Shown here in pieces: positions 57,151 through 64,000 of a stretch of DNA of 64,000 nt. The notes beneath the pieces are model-generated. The model was not told the DNA's origin and ran no database searches. It saw only the letters and a program-made list of their open reading frames with translations. Numbering within the stretch: the first letter of the stretch is position 1; the number at the start of each line of letters is the position of its first letter. Made by a program: the position numbers and the translations under genes. The DNA is from Candidatus Iainarchaeum sp. (GTDB taxonomy: Archaea > B1Sed10-29 > WALL01): NCBI GenBank assembly GCA_023129115.1, contig JAGMCR010000004.1, forward strand, positions 1 through 64,000. Direction: 5' to 3'.

Positions 57151-57561
57151 TTAGACCACGCCGTACAGCAAAAACGGGATCTGGGGCAGCAGCATCGCTG
57201 CCATCGTCACCCACGGCGGCAAGCTCGTGAACACAACCGGCATCGTGGGCAGCCGCATCCCCTTGAACTCTTTGTAGTCAACAAAGTCCAGGATAACGTG
57301 CACCACAATCCCCAGCGTGAAAAACGGCAAAAACGTGTAAAGCGCCTTCATCCCCGGGAACAAATACCCCAAGTAAAAGATGGCTGACGGCACAAACGCC
57401 GTGTGCGTAATCCACGACCTGTGGAAATTAGGCAGAATATCGTCAATATCCGGGAAAATCGCGCCCAAAGCAAGGGCATATGCCGCCAGGAACTGCCCCT
57501 GGGAAAAGAAAAACCCGCCCAAGAGAACGGCGGACGCAATGTGGACAACCGCCCTCGCCAT
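57151..57561 (-). CDS. YdjM/DUF457-like membrane protein (putative metal-dependent hydrolase)
   Basis: HIASAVLLGG...GAIFPDIDDILP...RSWITHTAF. Confidence 0.7.
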   Translation of the reverse strand: MARAVVHIASAVLLGGFFFSQGQFLAAYALALGAIFPDIDDILPNFHRSWITHTAFVPSAIFYLGYLFPGMKALYTFLPFFTLGIVVHVILDFVDYKEFKGMRLPTMPVVFTSLPPWVTMAAMLLPQIPFLLYGVV

Positions 57562-57657
57562 GGCAATAATTATGCGGCAGAGGCTTTATAAAGACCATGC
57601 TTTTTCAGTGGCGAAAACAGCACCCTTTATATAGGTTTGCAATTATAATTGAGGGCG

Positions 57658-58062
57658 ATGAAGCGATTAGTGCTCCTCTTAATCATCGCCAGCCTTGCAC
57701 TCGCGCAGTGCACGGACAACGGCATCTGCGAGCCAGAGGAAAAGCCGTTCGGGTGCCCGGACTGCAGTTTCGGCAGCGTGTGCGTGGACGACGGCAAGTG
57801 CACGAGTGTCGAGATAGAGGCGGGCTGCAGCGACTGCTCGACCACAAAAGTCGCCAAATGCGTGGACAACGGCGTCTGCTCCAAGGAAGAGAAGTCCCTC
57901 GGCAACTGCAACGACTGCAAGCCCAAGGGCATTGACACCGGCCTCCTGCTCCTCGCGGGCGGAATCGGCTTGTTCGGCTTCATGGTCATCGGCGTCATAC
58001 TCGTGATAATCGTCGCGCTCTACATGCTCTCCCAGCACAGCAACCGCAGAATCAGGATGTAG
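57658..58062 (+). CDS. Secreted Cys-rich protein with C-terminal TM
   Basis: CTDNGICEPEEKPFGCPDC / CVDNGVCSKEEKSLGNCNDC repeats. Confidence 0.72.
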   Translation: MKRLVLLLIIASLALAQCTDNGICEPEEKPFGCPDCSFGSVCVDDGKCTSVEIEAGCSDCSTTKVAKCVDNGVCSKEEKSLGNCNDCKPKGIDTGLLLLAGGIGLFGFMVIGVILVIIVALYMLSQHSNRRIRM

Positions 58063-58117
58063 CCACCCACTTTCTTTATATATACTTTCTACGTAGTGCC
58101 TATTCGGTAGGATTCGG

Positions 58118-59125
58118 ATGGGGGTAAACCTCGGTGAGCTGCTGCCTGGCAAGAGCATTGAGCTCGAGCACCTGACAGGGCGCTCCATCGCAGTCGACGC
58201 ATACAACACTCTTTACCAGTTCCTCTCGATTATCCGCCAGCCCGACGGCACACCCCTCATGAACAGCCGCGGCGAAACCACTTCGCACCTCGCCGGCCTA
58301 TTGTACCGCACCTCCAACCTCGTGGCCCTCGGCATACGCCCCGCGTTCGTGTTCGACGGCGTGCCCCCCGAAAAAAAGGCCGAGACAATCGCCGCGCGGG
58401 TCGAGGTCCGCCGCAAGGCAAAGGAAAAGTGGGACGACGCGCTCGAGCGCGGCGCAGTGGAAGAGGCGCGGACCTATGCCCAGCAGGCCACTCGTTTAAC
58501 AAAAGAAATGGTCGTGCAGGCAAACGAGCTCCTCGCCGCGCTCGGAATCCCGTCTGTCCAGGCGCCCCAGGAGGGCGAGGCCCAGGCCGCGTTCATGTGC
58601 GCAGAGGGGGACGTCTGGGCGGCGGGGTCGCAGGACTTCGACGCGTTGTTGTTCGGCTCGCCGCGCTTGTTAAGAAACATGACTATCACGGGCCGCCGCA
58701 AGCTCCCAAGGAAAAACATTTACATCATGGTCAAGCCCGAATTGATTGAAATGGAAGAATGTGAATTGACGCGCGGGCAACTACTCGAAATCGCCTTGAT
58801 GATGGGCACGGACTTCAACGAGGGGGTCAAGGGCATCGGCCCCAAGAAAGCGCTCGCCGCGATAAAGGGCGGCAAGACAGCGGACGACGTGCACCGCGAG
58901 GCCGGGCTCGAGGGCGACCTCACCGCAGTGCGCGACATATTCCTCCACCCCGAGACGACGAAGGGGTACAAGCTCGAGTGGCGCGGGCCGGACGAGGAAA
59001 AGGCGTTGAAGCTTCTGGTCGACAGGCACGAGTTTTCCGAGTCGCGCGTCAAGTCGTCGCTGGCAAAGATGCGCGAGGCATTGTCGTCCAAGGGCACGCA
59101 GAGCAGGCTGGACGTGTGGTCATGA
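58118..59125 (+). CDS. fen: Flap endonuclease 1
   Basis: IAVDAYNTLYQFLS, FVFDGVPPEKK, APQEGEAQAAFM, GSQDFDALLFG. Confidence 0.96.
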   Translation: MGVNLGELLPGKSIELEHLTGRSIAVDAYNTLYQFLSIIRQPDGTPLMNSRGETTSHLAGLLYRTSNLVALGIRPAFVFDGVPPEKKAETIAARVEVRRKAKEKWDDALERGAVEEARTYAQQATRLTKEMVVQANELLAALGIPSVQAPQEGEAQAAFMCAEGDVWAAGSQDFDALLFGSPRLLRNMTITGRRKLPRKNIYIMVKPELIEMEECELTRGQLLEIALMMGTDFNEGVKGIGPKKALAAIKGGKTADDVHREAGLEGDLTAVRDIFLHPETTKGYKLEWRGPDEEKALKLLVDRHEFSESRVKSSLAKMREALSSKGTQSRLDVWS

Positions 59126-59667
59126 AAATGCTTGAAAAACTGCGCAAGGCGTTCAAGGCGAAGAACCTGACGGCGCTCAAGAGAATCAGCAACCAGGCAA
59201 TCGAGCGCGCGGCATTGACCGAGGACCCGGAGATGGTCAACATCTCCCTGATTGCGTACGCCCTGTACAAATTGCTCTCGAAGCCGCACGTGCTCGAGAG
59301 CGAGCAGTGGGAAGCGTTCGTAAAGGACGTCGACGCGGACCTGGCCGAGGGCATGGCGCTCCAGGAAAAGGGCGAGGCCGTGGGCGGGCTGCTCGAGAAG
59401 GACATCATCAACGACATCAACAAAATTGACGCGTCGCTCGGCAACTATGTCCAGGACGTAATCAAAAAGGCGCGGATGAAGCAGGCGTCGCGCATCTACG
59501 CCATGGGCCTGTCCCTCGACAAGGCCATCGCCCTCACGGGCGCGGACCGCTTCCAATTGATGTCGTACATCGGCGCCACCGTAATCCACGAGCGGCCGTT
59601 CACCCGCACGAAGAGCGTGGTCGACCGCTACCAGACAACAAAAAAAATCCTTGGTGAGAAAAAATGA
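59122..59667 (+). CDS. Helical protein of unknown function
   Basis: ATGA-coupled to fen and to the next gene. Confidence 0.65.
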   Translation: MKMLEKLRKAFKAKNLTALKRISNQAIERAALTEDPEMVNISLIAYALYKLLSKPHVLESEQWEAFVKDVDADLAEGMALQEKGEAVGGLLEKDIINDINKIDASLGNYVQDVIKKARMKQASRIYAMGLSLDKAIALTGADRFQLMSYIGATVIHERPFTRTKSVVDRYQTTKKILGEKK

Positions 59668-60323
59668 AAAAAATCGTGTGTGACTCGTCCTCGCTCATCT
59701 CGATGAGCGACAACTGCGTGCTGTGGCTATTGCCCGAGTTCGGCGTGGAGTTCGTCGTGCCCGAGGAAGTCAAGCGCGAGATTGTGGACAGGCCAATGAA
59801 GGAGGTGAGGTTCCAGTTCAAGGCATTGCGCCTGAGCCGGGCCATCACCAACGGCTCAATTAAGGTAGTGACCGACAGCGGCGTCGCGAAGCGGGCGAAG
59901 GAAATCGTGCGGCTCGCGAACTCATTGTTCAAGTACGGCAGGCACAACGTGAGCATCCTCCACGGCGGCGAGGCCGAGTCCATCGCGTTGATGCAGAAGC
60001 AGGGCATCCAAACCCTCCTCGTCGACGAGCGCACGACAAGATTGCTCATCGAGGACCGGGTCGCGCTCAGGAAATACATCGAGCGCCGCACGGGGTTCAA
60101 CCTGAAGCTCAACAAGCAAATCGCGGGGCAGCTCGAGGACGAGGTCGGCGGCGTCGACGTAATCCGCTCCAGTGAATTATTGGCGTGGGCGTACGAGAAC
60201 GGGCTAATGGAAAAGTTCGGCAGGGACCGGAACGTCCTGCACGCGTCGCTCTACGGCCTGAAGTACTCGGGCTGCGCGATTTCGAACGAGGAAATCGAGG
60301 ACTACATGAAGCTCCTGGCGTAG
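59664..60323 (+). CDS. PIN-domain-like protein
   Basis: VCDSSSLISMSDN...HGGEAESIALMQKQGIQTLLVDERTTR. Confidence 0.75.
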   Translation: MKKIVCDSSSLISMSDNCVLWLLPEFGVEFVVPEEVKREIVDRPMKEVRFQFKALRLSRAITNGSIKVVTDSGVAKRAKEIVRLANSLFKYGRHNVSILHGGEAESIALMQKQGIQTLLVDERTTRLLIEDRVALRKYIERRTGFNLKLNKQIAGQLEDEVGGVDVIRSSELLAWAYENGLMEKFGRDRNVLHASLYGLKYSGCAISNEEIEDYMKLLA

Positions 60324-60370
60324 GAACTTATTTATTCTTTCTCTTCTTAGTTCCAGTAGCGAGGCCTTTA

Positions 60371-60484
60371 ATGAGTGTAAAATCTTTTGTTAAGCGACTT
60401 CTTGACAGGGGGCGCGACGAAGAGCCTGACGATGAAGCCGAGAAGGTGAAGGAGCGCTTGAGGGCGCTCGGGTATTCGGAGTGA
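60371..60484 (+). CDS. 37-aa small protein
   Basis: MSVKSFVKRLLDRGRDEEPDDEAEKVKERLRALGYSE; 4 bp before ugd. Confidence 0.4.
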   Translation: MSVKSFVKRLLDRGRDEEPDDEAEKVKERLRALGYSE

Positions 60485-60488
60485 GCTA

Positions 60489-61715
60489 ATGAAAGTGGCT
60501 GTCGTCGGCACTGGCTACGTGGGGTTGATTACCGGCACAGCATTCGCGCTGAAGGGCCACGGCGTAACTTGCGTCGACACCGACGAGGCAAAAGTAAAGG
60601 CCCTCAACAATAAGTCACCCCACATTTACGAGGAAGGGCTCGCGGAGGCACTCGAAAAAACCGTTGGCAAAACACTGGGCGCGACCACTTCTCTTGCCGA
60701 TGCAGTCAGCGGTGCTGGTGTTGTGTTCATCGCTGTCGGGACCCCGTCGCGCGCCGACGGGAGCATCAACGACGATTACGTTATGCAGGCAGCCAAGGGC
60801 ATACGGGACGCCATTCCCAACAGCGAAAAGCCAGTTGTTGTCGTGAAGAGCACTGTTCTGCCGGGCACGGGCGACCGCGTTGCCGTGCTCCTCGGCGAAA
60901 AATCTTTTGTCGCGAGCAACCCCGAGTTTTTGCAGGAGGGCAAGGCGCTGCATGGCGCCCTGCACCCTGACCGGATAGTCGTTGGCACGGAAGACGAAGA
61001 GGCGAAGGCAACACTCGGCGAATTGTACTCTTCTTTTGATGCGCCCGTGTTCCACACAAGCCGCAGCATAGCAGAAATGGTGAAGTACGCGAGCAACGCG
61101 TTCCTCGCCACGAAAATCAGCTTCATCAACGAAATCGGGAATTTGTGCAAGGCCTTGGGGATTGACACGCGCGAGGTCGCGAGGGGCATTGGCATGGACC
61201 ACCGCATCAACCACCGGTTTTTGGGGAGCGGGTGCGGGTTCGGCGGCTCGTGCTTCCCGAAGGACGTGAAGGCAATCGTGGCGAGGGCGAGGGAGGAGGG
61301 CGTTGGCACTCCTGTCCTCGACGGCGTGCTTAGGACTAACGATGAGCAGGTCCTGCGGCTAATCAAGCTCGCGAAAAAGCACACGCCATTGAAGGGCAGG
61401 CGCGTGGGCGTGTTCGGTCTCGCGTTCAAGCCCGGGACTGACGACGTGCGGGAGTCGCCTGCGCTGCGCCTTATTCCCGCGCTGCTTAATGAAGGCGCTG
61501 TTGTTTCTGCGTATGACCCGAAGGCAATGGATAACGCCGGGGGGCTGGGCATTGGCCTCGCGGCGAGCGCGAGGGAGCTCGCGGACTCCAGCGAGGTGTG
61601 CTTCATCGTGACTGACTGGGACGAATTCAAGGACGATTCTCTTTACACGGATAAGATTGTTGTGGACGGCAGGGGCGTGACCACGGCGGGGTGCTACGAG
61701 GGGGTGTGCTGGTGA
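60489..61715 (+). CDS. UDP-glucose/GDP-mannose dehydrogenase family
   Basis: VAVVGTGYVGLITGTAFALKGH; GSGCGFGGSCFPKDVKAIV. Confidence 0.93.
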   Translation: MKVAVVGTGYVGLITGTAFALKGHGVTCVDTDEAKVKALNNKSPHIYEEGLAEALEKTVGKTLGATTSLADAVSGAGVVFIAVGTPSRADGSINDDYVMQAAKGIRDAIPNSEKPVVVVKSTVLPGTGDRVAVLLGEKSFVASNPEFLQEGKALHGALHPDRIVVGTEDEEAKATLGELYSSFDAPVFHTSRSIAEMVKYASNAFLATKISFINEIGNLCKALGIDTREVARGIGMDHRINHRFLGSGCGFGGSCFPKDVKAIVARAREEGVGTPVLDGVLRTNDEQVLRLIKLAKKHTPLKGRRVGVFGLAFKPGTDDVRESPALRLIPALLNEGAVVSAYDPKAMDNAGGLGIGLAASARELADSSEVCFIVTDWDEFKDDSLYTDKIVVDGRGVTTAGCYEGVCW

Positions 61716-62590
61716 TAGTGGAGAACTCCTCCATCCGCGGCTGGGTGTACAACAATTTTGACTGGGTGTTCAGGTTTGCCTATTGCAAAATCCCATTCGT
61801 CAGCGGGGCTGCCCGCAGCCTGTTTTTCCCAGTGCTTTACTCCAGCGACTTTTCTATCCCGGAGCAAGTGTTCGAAGAGGTGAGGGGATTCATCAGTGGG
61901 GGCATTCATGGAAAGACCGTGCTCGAAATTGGGCCTGGGAACTCGAGCGCACTGGCCCTAAATTTTTTGGCGAATGGCGCGGCGAAGTATATCATGGTTG
62001 ACAAGTTCCCGCGCGTTTTTGACACGGAATTCCAAAAGGATTTCTTCCGCAAGGAAAGCGCGTTCTACCTAGAAAAATATGGCAGAAAAGTCGCGAAGTT
62101 CATCAAGGGGGGCGGCCTTGACGGCAGGCACACCAAGTTCATTAACGAGGGCGTAGAGAATATGCCAAGTGTGCCGGACGGCTCTGTGGACATTGTCGTG
62201 AGCGTCAGTGCATTCGAGCACGTAAAGGAAGTGAAAGAGTCTCTTTCAGAGGTCTCCCGGGTGCTTGCGCCCGGCGGCGTGCTCGTGAGCCAGATAAACA
62301 TGCAGGACCACTACAACTTCAACAGCCCATTCAGGTTCCTGAAGTACTCTGATTTCGCCTGGCGTTGCCTCCTGACGAAGGAGGGGCACTCTTACACAAA
62401 CAGGCTCAGGATTGATGACTTCCTTGGGCTTATGGCCGAGGCAGGCCTTGGCGCAACTGTCCTGAGCTCAGACAACTGGGAAGGCGCCCTGGACAAGAGG
62501 GCTTTCGCGCCGCGGTTCAGGGAAAAGAAAGAGTCAGACTTAAGAATAATGTCGGCCACAATCATCGCGAAAAAGGGGCGTGCAAAATGA
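61712..62590 (+). CDS. SAM-dependent methyltransferase
   Basis: VLEIGPGNSSALALNFLANGAAKYIMVDKFPRVF; FEHVKEVKESLSEVSRVLAPGGVLVSQ. Confidence 0.8.
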   Translation: MIVENSSIRGWVYNNFDWVFRFAYCKIPFVSGAARSLFFPVLYSSDFSIPEQVFEEVRGFISGGIHGKTVLEIGPGNSSALALNFLANGAAKYIMVDKFPRVFDTEFQKDFFRKESAFYLEKYGRKVAKFIKGGGLDGRHTKFINEGVENMPSVPDGSVDIVVSVSAFEHVKEVKESLSEVSRVLAPGGVLVSQINMQDHYNFNSPFRFLKYSDFAWRCLLTKEGHSYTNRLRIDDFLGLMAEAGLGATVLSSDNWEGALDKRAFAPRFREKKESDLRIMSATIIAKKGRAK

Positions 62591-63459
62591 AAGTAGAAAA
62601 AGCAGTCATCCCCGCCGCGGGCTTCGGCACGCGCTTCCTTCCGTTCACAAAGGCAATGCCAAAGGAAATGCTGCCCATCATCGACAAGCCCACGATTCAC
62701 TTCGTGGTCGAGGAGGCGGTGAACTCCGGGATTGACGACATACTTATTATCACGGGCAAGGGCAAGCACTCGATAGAAAATTATTTCGACCGCAACAGTG
62801 AGCTCGAGGCCTTCCTTGAGAAAAAGGGCAAGGCACACCAGATTCAGCCGCTGCGGGACATCGAGGAAATGGCGCACATACACTACATTCGCCAAAAGGA
62901 GCAGAAGGGCCTCGCCCACGCCATCAGCTGCGCCGAGAAGCACGTTAGCGGCGAGCCGTTTGCGGTTCTGCTTGGGGACAATATCATCCACGGGGAGCCG
63001 CCGTGCACCAGGCAATTAGTCGATGAGCACTTGCGGACCGGCAAGACCGTGGTCGCGGTCGAGGAAAAGCCGGGGGACCAGCTCCACAGGTACGGCGTCG
63101 TTGACGGAACGCCGCTGGGGGAGCGGTCGCTGCTGGTGACGGGCGTTGTAGAGAAGCCACCGCCCGGCACCGCGCCGTCGAACCTGGTGTCGAACGGGAG
63201 GTACGTGTTCAGCCCCGAGATTTTTGACTGCATAAGGAATGCCCCTGCCGGCGCTGGCGGTGAGTATCAAATCACCGATGCGATGAAGCCACTGGTGGAA
63301 AAGCGCGAAGTCGTCGCCTACAAGTACGCGGGCGAGCGGTGGTACGACACAGGCGACAAAGTAGCGTACGTAATCGCGAATATTGAGTTTGCCCTTCGGC
63401 ATGACGAGCACAGGGAAGAGCTATCAGAGTACTTGAGGGAGCTAGCCAAGCGGCTTTAG
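62587..63459 (+). CDS. galU: UTP-glucose-1-phosphate uridylyltransferase
   Basis: KAVIPAAGFGTRFLPFTKAMPKEMLPIIDKP. Confidence 0.95.
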   Translation: MKVEKAVIPAAGFGTRFLPFTKAMPKEMLPIIDKPTIHFVVEEAVNSGIDDILIITGKGKHSIENYFDRNSELEAFLEKKGKAHQIQPLRDIEEMAHIHYIRQKEQKGLAHAISCAEKHVSGEPFAVLLGDNIIHGEPPCTRQLVDEHLRTGKTVVAVEEKPGDQLHRYGVVDGTPLGERSLLVTGVVEKPPPGTAPSNLVSNGRYVFSPEIFDCIRNAPAGAGGEYQITDAMKPLVEKREVVAYKYAGERWYDTGDKVAYVIANIEFALRHDEHREELSEYLRELAKRL

Positions 63460-63612
63460 CGAGGCCACTCCGGCGACAAGCACTGTGGCGAGGAAAAGCT
63501 CCAGGCTAACGAACCCTGCTATCTCAGGTATGAACTGGGCCGTGAGCGCGGTTGCTGCAAAAAGCGCCAGCAGCAGCGTGAACGCGGTTGCCAGGGTGTT
63601 TTTCTCGCCCAT
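63442..63612 (-). CDS. 56-aa two-TM small protein (not in supplied ORF list)
   Basis: MGEKNTLATAFTLLLALFAATALTAQFIPEIAGFVSLELFLATVLVAGVASLKPLG. Confidence 0.5.
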   Translation of the reverse strand: MGEKNTLATAFTLLLALFAATALTAQFIPEIAGFVSLELFLATVLVAGVASLKPLG

Positions 63613-63651
63613 TGATTATTTATAGTCAGTTTTCCCTTAAATAACGCACTT

Positions 63652-64000
63652 ATGCGGGGCATTTTCAAAAAGAAGGAGCTGCTTTTCGTCGTACTTCTTC
63701 TTGTGGCAGGGCTTTTCCTTAGGGCGTATGACCTGGGCTCGCAGTCCCTGTGGATTGACGAGGCGTATTCCACTACTGCTGCATTGGGGGTGCTGGAGCA
63801 CGGCTATCCCCAGATGCCTTCTGGCGAGCCCTACTCCCGTGCGCCCCTCCACACTTATTCTGTCGCGGCGAGCTTTGCCTTGTTTGGCGTGGGCGAGGCA
63901 TCGGCGCGGCTGCCGGCAGTCGTGTTCGGTGTCTTCACGATAGCAATCGCTTACTTGCTCGCGAAGGAATTGCTGGGCAGGGACGTGGCGCTCCTAACCG
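63652..64000 (+). CDS. PMT/ArnT-like membrane glycosyltransferase (truncated by window)
   Basis: LLVAGLFLRAYDLGSQSLWIDEAYSTTAALGVLEHGYP. Confidence 0.85.
   Translation, partial: MRGIFKKKELLFVVLLLVAGLFLRAYDLGSQSLWIDEAYSTTAALGVLEHGYPQMPSGEPYSRAPLHTYSVAASFALFGVGEASARLPAVVFGVFTIAIAYLLAKELLGRDVALLT

Noticed and set aside
55329-57230. 633-aa plus-strand ORF opposite the 598-aa protein
   Set aside because: His/Leu/Arg/Pro-rich low-complexity shadow translation; the minus-strand frame has normal composition and start context.

Overview
Archaeal chromosome window, GC-rich and densely coded. Diagnostic genes include TrpRS, ValRS, aIF1A, aIF2-beta, MCM, FEN-1, EndA, DphB, archaeal FtsZ, SMC/ScpA/ScpB and several archaeal DUF families. 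The lineage cannot be fixed from sequence alone. Bacterial-type MetK, HU and a class II-like HMG-CoA reductase sit in this archaeal context. The most interesting signals are: (i) an intein with LAGLIDADG-like motifs splitting the SMC Walker A motif; (ii) a tRNA-Trp(CCA) whose mature form is recovered only by removing two BHB introns (27/28 and 37/38), next to a free-standing LAGLIDADG ORF; (iii) a ~60-75 nt structured repeat present three times with compensatory stem changes, one copy flanked by a 15-bp direct repeat that duplicates the 5' end of an intron-bearing tRNA-Arg(CCT); (iv) a dispersed family of G-run/C-run palindromes, some inside coding sequence; (v) two related structured-RNA candidates in the 9.0-9.4 kb gap; (vi) a 2614-aa surface protein with about 49 contiguous xS[TDN][VI]x pentads; (vii) a 598-aa orphan with divergent kinase-like motifs; (viii) a frameshifted HAD hydrolase; (ix) an AT-rich island of secreted proteins including an HExxH protease. 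All calls come from reading the sequence by hand; no database search was run.
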